Assembly (NCBI RefSeq): GCF_030499575.1
Contig: NZ_JASTLC010000001.1
Span: 1 to 64,000, forward strand
Length of the DNA: 64,000 bases
DNA from: Streptomyces sp. DG2A-72
Lineage (GTDB): Bacteria; Actinomycetota; Actinomycetes; Streptomycetales; Streptomycetaceae
Direction of reading: 5' to 3'
Positions 11,001-19,706 of this stretch are shown here, piece after piece. The first letter of the stretch is position 1, and every line of letters begins with the position of its first letter. Position numbers and translations under genes: made by a program. The notes below the pieces were generated by a model, which was not told where the DNA came from, did no database searches, and worked only from the letters and a program-made list of their open reading frames with translations.

Positions 11001-11383
11001 AGCGTCCGTGTTGCGAGCAGCACCGCCTCATAGCGGTGCGCTGCGCCGGATGCGAGGACCGCGCGCTGGGCGGTGGTCAGCGGGTGGCCGGCGGCCGGCG
11101 GCGGCTCGGTGAGCCGATCGGCGAGGCGGCCCGAAACCAAGGCGGCGGGCCCTGCCTGCGTCGCCCACAACCGCAGCGTGTGGTGGTCGGGGCCGTGCCG
11201 CAGCAGCTGGTGCTGCGGCACCGGCCGATCCAGGTCATCGGCGCTGAGCTCGCCCAGGATGTGGTCCAGGGCGGCACGGTCGAGCGGCCCGCGCAGCTCG
11301 AGGTCCCACCGGCTCGCGTACGGGGCGGGGCCGGGGGCGACGAGCACGGAGATCGGCGCGTGGGGGCAACGGTGAACAGTCAT
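8009..11383 (-). pseudogene. NRPS-like protein with epimerisation-type and condensation domains, frameshifted
   Basis: The start ATG at 11383 gives MTVHRCPHAPISVLVAPGPA. After a shift near 11000 comes an epimerisation/condensation-like domain with AHELAVDAASWRILLDDL, the counterpart of the HHxxxDG active site in the SWRIL context typical of epimerisation domains, and then ALALARWQGSDEVSFDV. Around 9800-9950 lies GRLHITLDWATAP, resembling the TIGR01720 post-epimerisation segment. A second condensation domain follows with WQSVFDRETVLRTAFTGG and an altered active site HHRALLDTWS, then long clean sequence to 8327. A shifted tail PGPQELLVLPAEADPDG runs to 8009. No adenylation or carrier domain is visible, so it may act on carrier-bound or free substrates made elsewhere. 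At least five frame breaks are present. Confidence 0.7.
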
Positions 11384-11924
11384 GGTGGCCGGGGTGTGCG
11401 GTCCGTCGCGAGGGCCGGGTACCCTCTCTCCTTTCTGCGGGCGCTGAACGGGCACGTGCGGGCTCCTAGAACGACCCGGCCGCCGGGCCAGGCGGCGGCG
11501 GCCCGGCCGGGGCGGCGGACGGATCACGTCCCCTCGCGCCGTACAGGGGCCGGGGCGGCGGCACGGTGGAAGGCCACGCACCGGCCCGGGCAGGCGGGGC
11601 TGGCAGGGGTGGATGCGGCGCGGGCGGCGCAGGGCGGCGTATGCGTGGGCCGGGCCGGGCTGTCGTGCCTGTCCCCCATGACGGCCTCCTGGCCTGGACG
11701 TCCACAACGGTCGGGCTAAGCACGCGTGAGTTGCCGGGCACGCGTCGGCGTTCGTTTTCCCAAGCGGGTGTGCAGCGGGGGCCGAGCGGTGCCCCAGGGC
11801 AGGGCCCGTGACCACACCAGCCGGGGCGCCGGGCCCAGCCGCGCCGGGCCCAGGCGGGCCGAGCGCCCGGCCAAGGGGCGTTGCCTCAAAAAGGGGGGGC
11901 GGGGCGGGGACGTTCAGGTGGCGG
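11384..11924. other. no gene recognised
   Basis: About 540 bases between the NRPS-like gene and tatB, both on the minus strand. The sequence is G+C-rich with G runs near 11892-11915 and no domain in any frame. It probably holds the promoter of the NRPS-like gene and the downstream end of the tatB transcript. Confidence 0.4.
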
Positions 11925-12290
11925 CTACGGCGGCGAGGGGGGTCCGGGCCTGCGGGGCGACTCGCTCTCCTGGCCGTTCACCGCGTCGGCGACTTCTGCC
12001 GCTTGTGTGCGCAGGTCGAAGCCGTTACGGATCTCCTTGAGCCCCAGTTCGTCGTCGCCCAGCTGCTTGCGGATGAACGTCTTGGGATTCAGGTCCTCGA
12101 AGTTGACGTCCTTGAACTCGGGGCCGAGTTCCTCGCGGATGTCCTGCTGGGCCTGGTCCGAGAAGGCACGGACCTTCCGGATGATCCGGGCCGCGTCCTG
12201 AATTACCTTCGGCAGCTTGTCCGGGCCGAAGATGAGCACGGCAAGAATCGCGAGCATCACCAGCTCAAGCGCGCCTATGTCATTGAACAT
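11925..12290 (-). CDS. tatB: TatB twin-arginine translocase subunit
   Basis: TatB partners TatC in the receptor complex for twin-arginine signal peptides. The intact 121-residue protein begins MFNDIGALELVMLAILAVLI, a single membrane helix, followed by the FGPDKLPKVIQ hinge and a long amphipathic, charged helix with ARIIRKVRAFSDQAQQDI and the Streptomyces-typical EELGPEFKDVNFEDLNPK. An ATG at 12290 follows a GAGGAG ribosome site. Unlike tatA and tatC in this window it has no frame break. It lies between polyketide-type genes, about 6 kb from tatA and tatC, so all three Tat components are encoded within 7.5 kb. It could be a paralogue of the housekeeping tatB. Confidence 0.9.
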   Translation of the reverse strand: MFNDIGALELVMLAILAVLIFGPDKLPKVIQDAARIIRKVRAFSDQAQQDIREELGPEFKDVNFEDLNPKTFIRKQLGDDELGLKEIRNGFDLRTQAAEVADAVNGQESESPRRPGPPSPP

Positions 12291-12460
12291 TGCAGCTCCT
12301 CGCCATGTCCGGGCAAAAACCACGGTACGGGGTGCCCGGCGAGGCACTGCTTTCCTTTGTGCCGCGGCTCGACTCCTTTCCAAGGATTCCCGCAGCACAC
12401 CGCTGCCGTTTCCCGTGCGCAGGGCTGCTTTTGGGCGCGGCCGCCCGCGCCCGGCCGCGG

Positions 12461-13414
12461 TCACAGCATGCGGACGGCGCTTTCCGCGTGCTGCTTGGCC
12501 AGGGCCAGCAGGGCCCGGCAGTTTCGGCCGAGGGTCTGGCGCACATGCCAGCGGGCGTGTGCCAGGCCCGCCTGCTCGCCCAGCACGGCGGTGATGTTCT
12601 CCTCGCGCAGCACGACGCTGTGCTGCGCGAGGACGGTCACCCCCGTCTCGTCCGGGACGACGGACCATTCGCCGGTGTGTGCCCCCAGCAGGGGGGAGGT
12701 CGCGGTCTCCTTGTAGACGATGCGGCCCGCGTGCGGGAAGCAGATCCGCACCGACTCGGCGCTGTGCGAACCGGACTCGGTCAGCGTCTGTACGGTCATG
12801 CGCTGCACTCCGGGCGCGTCCTCGGCGAGGTCGACCCGGGTGACGTGCGGGACCAGTTCGGGCCAGGCCCCGGCCCGGTAGAGAAAGTCGTAGACCAGCT
12901 CGGCCGGGCCGTGGATGCGCACCGAGTCCTCGAAGGACAGGACCAGTTCGTCCAGGCGCGTCCACCGCTCGGCGAAGGCCTTCACGTCGGCGAGCTGGGC
13001 GCGGCTGTTGCCGCCGGTGGCCCGCTGCGCCCACGCCACGTCATCGGGCCGGTCCCCGGTGATGCTGTAGTCGTACAGCAGTTCCAGCTCGGTACGGTGC
13101 GGGCCCTGCGAACGCACGTTCAAGGTGCCGCCCATCGAGTCGAACGGGGACGCGGGCAGTTCCTGCCGGAAGTCCACGCGGCGCTGCACCGGGTCCAGGT
13201 GCCGCCACGAGGTCCACGATTTCAGCAGGCCGTCCATGAGGGACCACATCCTCAGCCACCCCCGTTCGCCGTCGAAGTCCAGCTGCTCCACATGGATGAC
13301 CGGGGAGAAGTAGAGCGGCCACTTCGCCGCGTCGGTAATCAGCGCGTAGACCACACCGGCGGGTGCGGACACGTGCACCGTGTGCGCGGTCTTGTCCGCG
13401 AGCTCAGCAGACAT
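12461..13414 (-). CDS. didomain aromatase/cyclase (SRPBCC fold), type II polyketide type
   Basis: Proteins of this kind fold and aromatise the first ring of a poly-beta-ketone chain bound to an acyl carrier protein. The intact 317-residue product has two tandem START/SRPBCC domains. The first, about residues 8-150, contains HVSAPAGVVYALITDAAKWP and ERGWLRMW. The second, about 165-315, contains VRIHGPAELVYDFLYRAGAW and TGVTVLAQHSVVLREENITA. The two-domain length matches the ActVII/GrhT class rather than monodomain enzymes. The ATG at 13414 follows GGAGAGAGGTG. No ketosynthase, chain-length factor or carrier protein gene is in the window, so either the rest of the cluster lies elsewhere or it has been lost. 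Confidence 0.9.
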   Translation of the reverse strand: MSAELADKTAHTVHVSAPAGVVYALITDAAKWPLYFSPVIHVEQLDFDGERGWLRMWSLMDGLLKSWTSWRHLDPVQRRVDFRQELPASPFDSMGGTLNVRSQGPHRTELELLYDYSITGDRPDDVAWAQRATGGNSRAQLADVKAFAERWTRLDELVLSFEDSVRIHGPAELVYDFLYRAGAWPELVPHVTRVDLAEDAPGVQRMTVQTLTESGSHSAESVRICFPHAGRIVYKETATSPLLGAHTGEWSVVPDETGVTVLAQHSVVLREENITAVLGEQAGLAHARWHVRQTLGRNCRALLALAKQHAESAVRML

Positions 13415-13602
13415 CTGGACACCTCTCTCCTTGCCTTACGCGGACGGGACGGGGACGCGAACAGAATTCGGACGGCCGGATGAAAACCGCTGGAGCATGA
13501 GCGGGTGAAGCGCTGCCCCCGTATCCGCCGGCTGACGTGCATCGCACTGTGATTCCGAGGGCGCAGGCGCTCCTGCCCGCACCGGGTGGCCGGAGCGCGG
13601 GC

Positions 13603-14354
13603 TCAGCCGACGGGCACGCGCTCGCGGGCGAGGCGGCCGGCGACGCGGCAGGCCCGGCCCAGCAGCCGCGGCAGTTCACGGCCGCCGCGTACGAAGAAGT
13701 GACGTCCGGGGACGGTGCGCGAGCGGACGGGCCCCTCGGTCCACTGCCACCAGCCGTCGGTGATCGCAGGCGGCGCAAGCGGGTTCGCCTGCGAGGCGAG
13801 GACGAGGACCGGTGTGCTCAGCGGACCCCTGGACGAGGGGGTGCGGGCCGCCTCTTCCAGGGCCTTTGCCAGCTCCAGGTCGGCGCGGAGCACCGGCAGC
13901 ATGGCCCGCAGCCAGATCCCTTCGTCGCTGCCGGGCGGCACGGCGCCGTTGCCGCCCAGGATGTGCAGCACTTCGGCATCACTCGCCCCGCGGACATCCG
14001 CCAGCGCGCAGGGCACGTGGGGCGGCGGGCAGGCACTGACGGCAAGGAGCGCGGGGCCGGGCATCCCCGCCTCGTGCAGGGCGCGCGTCACGGTGAGGGC
14101 GACCATGGCGCCCAGACCGTGCCCGTACAGGACGTAGGGGCCCGAGCACGGGTCGGTGAACTGGGCAGCACATCGGCGAGCAGCGCCTCGTGCGTGGTCA
14201 CCCGGGGTTCGGACCGCCGCCGTTCACCCCCCGGCAGGCACAGCGCCCTGACCTCCACCCCGGGTCCGGCACGCTCCGCCCAGCCGTCGAAGACGGAGAC
14301 ACCCCCCGCGGAGTGCGCGAAACAGTGCAGCCGCACTGGCTGGTCGTCCGGCAT
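13603..14354 (-). pseudogene. type II thioesterase, frameshifted and lacking the serine nucleophile
   Basis: External thioesterases remove wrong acyl groups from carrier proteins of polyketide and peptide synthases. The ATG at 14354, behind a perfect AAGGAGG site, starts MPDDQPVRLHCFAHSAGGVS and includes VRALCLPGGERRRSEP. One frame break near 14160 leads to YVLYGHGLGAMVALTVTRAL and ends LARERVPVG at 13603. The nucleophile elbow is GHGLG where the family has GHSxG, so the catalytic Ser is replaced by Gly. The expected Asp region reads ASQANPLAPP. The His motif PGRHFFVRGG is kept. Length is the usual 250 residues. Either the enzyme is inactive or these bases are errors. Confidence 0.8.
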
Positions 14355-14764
14355 GGCATCCTCCTTGGCCTCCCCCCTGGGGGCGCAGGGGTGCGGTTCG
14401 AGAATCGCCGGACAGCCTCAAGCATCCCTGGAGAGCGGGCTGAGGCCCGCCCGAAGGCGAGCAGCCGCGCACAGCCCCCGGGTGCAGGGCAAGGTGAAAG
14501 ACCCTCGATTGCCTCTGGAGCCCGCAGCGGTGCCAGACCTGCCGGCCCGGCGGGCACCGCACCGCTGCGCACCGCAACTCCCCTGGCCGTGCAGGCCCTT
14601 GGGGCGTGCAGCCGGGCTGCCGGAACCGCCGCAGCCGGGGCGGGGCCCGCGACACCGATCACCGCGGCCTGGCCACCTTGCGGAGTCCGAAGTGGGTACT
14701 CTCCGACCGAGCCCACAAGTTACCGCCCAGTAGGCCCGTTCTCGCCGGTACGGGGAGCCCGCCC
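14355..14764. other. divergent intergenic region, no gene recognised
   Basis: About 410 bases between the start of the minus-strand thioesterase and the plus-strand iron-sulfur gene, presumably holding both promoters. A small inverted repeat GCGGGC/GCCCGC lies near 14437-14452. No coding domain is visible. Confidence 0.4.
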
Positions 14765-15655
14765 ATGCAACTCGCCGCGATCATTGTTGCGCTCCTCCCT
14801 TGCCGTCGTCGGCTCGGCGCTGTTCGCACGCGCCATCGGCGAGTTCATCCGGTACTTCAAGCTCGGACAGCCGGTGCCGGCCCGCACCCGGACCGACCAC
14901 CCCTGCCGGCGCGGCGCGGCCCTGGTGAAGGAGTTCCTCGGCCACACCCGGATGAACCGGTGGGGCGTCGTCGGTGTGGCGCACTGGTTGCACCGGTGAC
15001 TCCGCCCGCCGCCTGGGCAACGAGCCGCTGTTCCAGGAGCTCGGCATGGAGAACGTGGCCGCGCTGAACATGGCGTTCGGCGAGGACGACGAGGACGAGA
15101 GCACCAAGAAGCCGAAGTCCTCGAAGAAGATCGTCGCCACCTGCCCGCACTGCCTGAACACGATCGGCAACGAGTACCCGCAGCTCGGCGGCGACTACGA
15201 GGTCATCCACCACACCCAGCTGCTCCAGCACCTCGTGGATGCGGGCAGGCTGGTCCCCATCACCCCGGTCACAAGATCTACACGCCCCCGCGCGAGATCA
15301 TCGCCAGCGTCCCGGCATCCGCAACGAGGAGATGCACCGCCACAAGGAGCGCGGCTTCTGCTGCGGCGCCGGCGGCGCGCGGATGTGGATGGAGGAGCGC
15401 ATCGGCAAGCGCATCAACAACGAGCGGGTCGACGAGGCGCTGTCGGTGAACCCGGACATCGTGTCCACCGCCTGCCCGTTCTGCCTCGTGATGCTGACCG
15501 ACTCCGTCAACGGCAAGAAGAACGACGGCAAGGCGAAGAAGTCCATCCAGGTCGTCGACGTCGCCCAGCTCCTGCTGGACTGCGTGAAGACCCCGGCCGA
15601 TCCGCAGGACTCGGCCAAGACGCAGAGCACGCCGGAGCCGGAGCCGGTGAAGTAA
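14765..15655 (+). pseudogene. heterodisulfide-reductase-like iron-sulfur protein, internally deleted
   Basis: Intact relatives in Streptomyces are membrane-anchored Fe-S oxidoreductases of roughly 700-760 residues. Here ATG 14765 gives MQLAAIIVALL, then in the next frame SLAVVGSALFARAIGEFIRY and RMNRWGVVGVAHW. The reading then jumps directly to the C-terminal cysteine domain: SARRLGNEPLFQELGMENV, KKIVATCPHCLNTIGNEYPQ, ERGFCCGAGGARMWMEERIG and VSTACPFCLVMLTDSVNG. The middle of the protein, including the other membrane helices and the ferredoxin-type clusters, is missing, and a second small deletion after GRLVPITPV removes the expected HDPCYLGRHN motif. It is a deletion pseudogene with additional frame breaks. 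Confidence 0.8.
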
Positions 15656-16212
15656 CAGCGGCCGTACGACGCAACTGACGCCTCACGGGCATCTGGTACG
15701 AACGCTGCGTGAGGCACGAGGCGGACCAGCCCGCGGCGTGTTCCCGGCACAACGAGACACGACCTGCACAGGACGCAGCGAGCGCGGAACCGGGCGGCTC
15801 CACCGTTCAGAGCCGGTATCCGATGCTCCTGCGGTCGGTAGGGCCGAGAAGATGACCGCAGCCTTCGGGCAGTGCCCCCTCCCGCCCGGGGAATCCGCGG
15901 GTGCGGTGGTGGCCCGTTCGAAACCTGGCGGTGCACCGCCTCGCGCACGGCTCACCCGCCCTGCAGGTGGCCCGCCGCCCCGGGCGGCAAAAGGGCCGCG
16001 CCGGCTCGGGACGTGGACAGTGCGCGCGCCCACACTGCCGGGCCATGCAGGGTGTCAGAGCGTGTGGCCGGGCTGCAGCCGCCGGCCGCAGCCCCGGGCA
16101 CACACGCCCGGCCTCCTCGCAAATTCCCACCGGGCTCAGGCCACCAGGCCTCTCAGAATCCGGGCTCACCCATAGGCACTGAGGACGGCGCAGGCCCCCG
16201 CTCCGGCCGGCC
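15656..16212. other. intergenic region with weak hairpin, no gene recognised
   Basis: About 560 bases between two convergent genes. GCCTCACG at 15680-15687 pairs with CGTGAGGC at 15708-15715 around a 20-base loop and may act as a terminator for the upstream gene. No coding domain was seen in any frame. Confidence 0.4.
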
Positions 16213-17034
16213 TCAGGCGGCGTAAAGATCGAAGGTCGAGCTGCGCCGCACTCCGGCGACGACGTCCAGTTGCGGGTCGACGGCCAGCATGGCCTGGTGC
16301 AGCCGCTGCACCTGCGGCGAGGGCTCGACGCCCAGTTCGTCGATCAGCCGGTTGCGCAGCTGCCGGTAGACGGCGAGGGCCGATGCCTGCCGCCCCGACC
16401 GGTACATGGCCACCATGGCCTGCGAGTGCAGCCCTTCGTGCTGCGGGTAGCGCGCCGTCAGCTCGGCGAGTTCCGCGATGAGTTCGGCGTGCCGGCCGAG
16501 CCGCAGATCGGCGTCGATCCGCCGCTCGACGGTGCCGAGCCGGCTCTCCTCCAGGCGCATGACCTCGATCCCGAGGATCGGTCCGACCCGTACGTCGACC
16601 AGCGCGGGGCCGCGCCACAGCTCCAGCGCCTGCCGGAAACGGGCGGCCGAGGTCGCGTCGTCCCCGGTCTCGAAAGCCGACCTGCCTTCGGTGACCATGC
16701 GTTCGTACTCGTGCACGTCGACGCTCTCGGCCGGTATCTGCAGCAGATAGCCGCCGTGGCGGGTGGCCAGCACTTCCTTGGCCGTGCCGGGGGCGTCGGG
16801 CCCCATCGCGGTGCCCAGGCGCCGGCGCAGTTGGAGGATGTAGGTCTGCAGCGTGGTGAGCGCGCTCTGCGGCGGCTCGGTTCCCCAGATTTCCTCCATG
16901 AGCATGGGAACGGGCATCACCCGTCCCGGGTAGAGGGCCAGCAGGGAAAGAATCTGCCGCGGCTTACCGGCCGTCGGGACAATCGATCCCCCATTGACCT
17001 CGGCACTCAACGGACCCAGAACCTGAATCTTCAC
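16213..17034 (-). CDS. SARP-family transcriptional activator (first copy)
   Basis: SARPs activate antibiotic cluster promoters by binding direct heptamer repeats. This intact 273-residue protein has an OmpR-type winged-helix domain at about residues 1-95 (MKIQVLGPLSAEVNGGSIVP, KPRQILSLLALYPGRVMP, ALTTLQTYILQLRRRLG) and a bacterial transcriptional activation domain at about 100-245 (SAARFRQALELWRGPALVDV, ALAVYRQLRNRLIDELGVEP). It lacks the ATPase extension of AfsR. Start ATG 17034 follows GGAGGAAAGCAG. A second SARP lies 800 bases upstream in the same direction. The pair and the hormone-type regulators beyond suggest a cascade controlling the local biosynthetic genes. Confidence 0.92.
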   Translation of the reverse strand: MKIQVLGPLSAEVNGGSIVPTAGKPRQILSLLALYPGRVMPVPMLMEEIWGTEPPQSALTTLQTYILQLRRRLGTAMGPDAPGTAKEVLATRHGGYLLQIPAESVDVHEYERMVTEGRSAFETGDDATSAARFRQALELWRGPALVDVRVGPILGIEVMRLEESRLGTVERRIDADLRLGRHAELIAELAELTARYPQHEGLHSQAMVAMYRSGRQASALAVYRQLRNRLIDELGVEPSPQVQRLHQAMLAVDPQLDVVAGVRRSSTFDLYAA

Positions 17035-17834
17035 TGCTTTCCTCCGTAGCTCGCCGAGTTCCTCTCATGGCTGAATTCCGTCACCGTCAGCACACTAGCC
17101 AAAATCGCGCCACACCCTCCTTTCTTCGACCAGAGCTCGAGGATGTTTCAGCGGAACACCTGGATCCGCACAATTGATCCGCTCAGGAATAGCGGACGCC
17201 TCCTGGCACCGGACGCGTCCGGCGTATCACGGAATACTCTTTCCGGTCCCCGCTCCCGTGGAGTTTTGCTGCAGAGAAACCGAAATGCGGGAACCCGGCC
17301 GCTCCGCCCGCCGGGCATGCCCGGCGGGGACGGGTGCCGTCTGTCCCCGCGTCAGGGGAAGCGCGCGGCTCCGGCGCAGCCGGTGGGGGGAGGGCCCGGA
17401 TGCGTGATCAGCGGCCCGGGCGGCGGGAGGGCCGGCCGTCCGGGGGCAGGGCGGCGAAAGCCGGCCACGGTGTGCACCGCGGCTTCGGCGGCCGGGGGAC
17501 GGCACCGGCGGCAAGGCGGGCGGGCCGGGCCGGGGCAGGGCGGGGCGGGCTGCGGTGTCCTTCTGCGCGCTCAGGGCCGTGACGGCGCAGACGGTGGCGG
17601 CCGTGGCGGGAGAGCCGGCGTACGGTCCGTGCGGGCCGCGCTGCCGGGCCACTGCCGGATCCCCCAGGGGCGCCCGGCGTGTTCGGGCCGTGCACCAGGG
17701 GCGGCGGCGCGCCCGCGGATCAGGGCGGCGTGGACGGCTCGGCGGCCTCGGGGGCCGGCGCCTGCCGCGTTCCGGGGCGCCGGCCACCGGGTGCCACCCG
17801 CTGCGCGCAGGCCCCCGGGGGCGGGCGCGGGCAC
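17035..17834. other. intergenic region between the two SARP genes
   Basis: About 800 bases. The first 150 bases upstream of the first SARP are lower in G+C and are the likely promoter. The rest (17280-17834) is extremely G+C-rich with open frames on both strands but no recognisable domain or ribosome site. Confidence 0.4.
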
Positions 17835-18677
17835 TCAGCTCGTCGACACGAGCCGCTCCTTGGCCGCGTGAGGTGCCGCCGTGGACTCGGGGCTGGCCGT
17901 CAGGACGGACCGCTGCAGGCGCTGCAGCCCCGCGGACGGCTCCAGACCGAGGTCGCGTACGAGCGTGGCACGCAGCCGCTGATAGGCCTCCAGGGCCTCT
18001 CCGCGCCGCCCCGAGCGGTACAGCGCGAGCATGAACTGGCCGTGCAGGCTCTCGTGCGTGCGGTAACGGTTCACCAAAACCGTCAGCTCGGCCAGCAGTT
18101 CACGGTGGCGTCCCAGCCGCAGATCGGCCTCGATACGCTGGTCAAGAGCGCACAGCCGGCTCTCCTCAAGACGCTTGATCTCCGTCTCCAGCTGCTCCCC
18201 GACCTGCACGTCCGCGAAGGCGGTGCCGGACCACAGCGTGAGCGCTTCGCGCAGCTGGCGTGCGGCGCCGGGGAAGTCACCCGCGTCCATGGCCCGGTAT
18301 CCCATGCCCGCAAGACGCTCGAACAGGCGGACGTCACTGGGTCCGCCGCCGCTGGCCAGCAGATAGCCGCCGGGCATCGTCACCAGCACGTCCTTGGCGG
18401 TGCGCGGTGCGCCGGGTCCGTCCGCACCGCCGTGGCCGTCCTGCTCCAGGGCCACGGCGATGAGTTCCCGCAGCTGCAGGACGTAGGTCTGCAGGGTGGT
18501 GCGGGCGCTGCGCGGCGGGGTGAGGCCCCACAGCTCCTCGATGAGGGCGGAGACGGGCACCACCCGGTCGGCGTGCAGTGCCAGCAGAGCCAGAACCTGG
18601 CGCGGCTTGGGGGCCGTCGGCGTGATGGAGACGCCGTTCTCCGTGACGGCCAGTGCGCCCAGTACCTTGATGTCCAC
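17835..18677 (-). CDS. SARP-family transcriptional activator (second copy)
   Basis: An intact 280-residue SARP. The winged-helix DNA-binding domain covers about residues 1-95 (MDIKVLGALAVTENGVSITP, KPRQVLALLALHADRVVP, ARTTLQTYVLQLRELIAV) and the activation domain about 105-255 (AARQLREALTLWSGTAFADV, EALEAYQRLRATLVRDLGLE). It has an insert HGGADGPGAP relative to the first SARP. The ATG at 18677 is preceded by a G+A-rich site. The 280-base upstream region holds a candidate butyrolactone-receptor operator, so this gene is the likely direct target of the TetR-type receptors nearby, as for other hormone-controlled SARPs. Confidence 0.92.
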   Translation of the reverse strand: MDIKVLGALAVTENGVSITPTAPKPRQVLALLALHADRVVPVSALIEELWGLTPPRSARTTLQTYVLQLRELIAVALEQDGHGGADGPGAPRTAKDVLVTMPGGYLLASGGGPSDVRLFERLAGMGYRAMDAGDFPGAARQLREALTLWSGTAFADVQVGEQLETEIKRLEESRLCALDQRIEADLRLGRHRELLAELTVLVNRYRTHESLHGQFMLALYRSGRRGEALEAYQRLRATLVRDLGLEPSAGLQRLQRSVLTASPESTAAPHAAKERLVSTS

Positions 18678-18771
18678 GCGATCTCCCCTGTCTTATGCAC
18701 GAGCTCCGGTCAGTCCGTGGCCGCCAGCAAAGGCCAGTCCGGCTCCCTGCCAAGACTAAAAACAGCACGTG

Positions 18772-18801
18772 CGGTATGTCAATATCAAACCGCGCATCCT
18801 G
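18772..18801. promoter_or_regulatory. candidate butyrolactone-receptor operator upstream of second SARP
   Basis: On the minus strand the sequence reads ATACAGG, a five-base centre, then CGGTTTGA. The right half matches the CGGT(A/T)(T/C)G(T/G) half site of ArpA-type receptors at seven of eight positions. A perfect half site CGGTATGT also lies at 18772-18779. It sits about 100 bases before the SARP start. Binding is inferred. Confidence 0.5.
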
Positions 18802-18942
18802 TATCTCTTCCGCTCCGAGTCGAGGTCATGCGTCCCCCGAGCAGGCCGGATGCTCGATCTCCAGTGGAACTCAAGGCGTTCGCGGGGCATCCTTGAGGGA
18901 TCCTCAAGGGGTAGCGGGGAAGATGCAACTGAGGCCCAGGTC

Positions 18943-19632
18943 TTAAACAGACCTCTTGGTATGCAAATTTGGGGGGCTGGCCCGCGCGGACTGCTCCTGC
19001 GGGGGGACGGCGGTCAGCAGGTTCGAGCCCGCGCACACCAGCCCGTCCAGGTTCTGCCGGCCGGCGAGCAGCGGCAGCAGGACCTCCCAGAAGCGGGTGA
19101 CGCTGCGGCGGGAGAGCCAGGAGACGTCCTCGCCGCCGAGGATCTCGAAGCCCGCGGTCGCGGCGACGATGACGCGGGCGCCGTCCGCGGCGGACACCCC
19201 TTGGGCCAGGGCGCCGCTGCGCTCGGCCCGGCGCAGGCTGTCCTCCACCCAGCGCTGCCACTGCCTGCGCAGGGAGGGCCCGCCCCGGCGCGCGGCGTCG
19301 CCGGCGAGTTCGAAGCCGCCGCGGACCACGATGTCGCGGGCGAGGCTGTCCATCAGCTCGTGCGTGGCGTCCACCACCGTCTGCAGGGAGTCGCCGTGGC
19401 GGGCCCGCGCCGTCTCGGTGATCCGCCCGAGGGCCTCGGCGGCCTGGGCCCGGACCGCTTCGGCGAGCCTGTTCTTGCTGGCGAAGTGGAAGTGCAGCGC
19501 ACCGTTGCTGACACCGGCCCGGCCGCTGATGGTGCTCAGCGAGGCGGTGACGAAGCCTTCCTCGGCGAACACCGCGGCCGCGGCCTGGATCAGCGCGTGC
19601 CGGGTGCGCACCGCTCGCTCCTGTTTGACCAT
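18943..19632 (-). CDS. TetR-family regulator, gamma-butyrolactone receptor-like (first copy)
   Basis: The 229-residue protein starts MVKQERAVRTRHALIQAAAA at ATG 19632. The helix-turn-helix covers about residues 10-55, with FVTASLSTISGRAGVSNGAL and HFHFASKNRLAEAVR, the latter highly typical of ArpA/ScbR-type receptors. The ligand domain contains VDATHELMDSLARDIVVRGG and GPSLRRQWQRWVEDSLRRAE. Such proteins repress SARP and afsA-type genes until a butyrolactone-like hormone binds. It lies between a SARP and a carboxylase gene, both of which have candidate operators. It could be a hormone-binding receptor or a non-binding pseudo-receptor; the sequence alone does not decide. The C-terminus ends HTKRSV at TAA. 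Confidence 0.88.
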   Translation of the reverse strand: MVKQERAVRTRHALIQAAAAVFAEEGFVTASLSTISGRAGVSNGALHFHFASKNRLAEAVRAQAAEALGRITETARARHGDSLQTVVDATHELMDSLARDIVVRGGFELAGDAARRGGPSLRRQWQRWVEDSLRRAERSGALAQGVSAADGARVIVAATAGFEILGGEDVSWLSRRSVTRFWEVLLPLLAGRQNLDGLVCAGSNLLTAVPPQEQSARASPPNLHTKRSV

Positions 19633-19706
19633 GTGCACTCTCCTACACAGAGCGGGAGACCGGGGGCCGCCGCCGCACCGGCGTCCCGCGTCCCGTGGGC
19701 GTGGTG

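Noticed and set aside
18943..18967. Possible sixth receptor operator (AACAGACC and TGGTATGC)
   Set aside because: It overlaps the last codons of the first TetR gene rather than a promoter, and its half sites match poorly.
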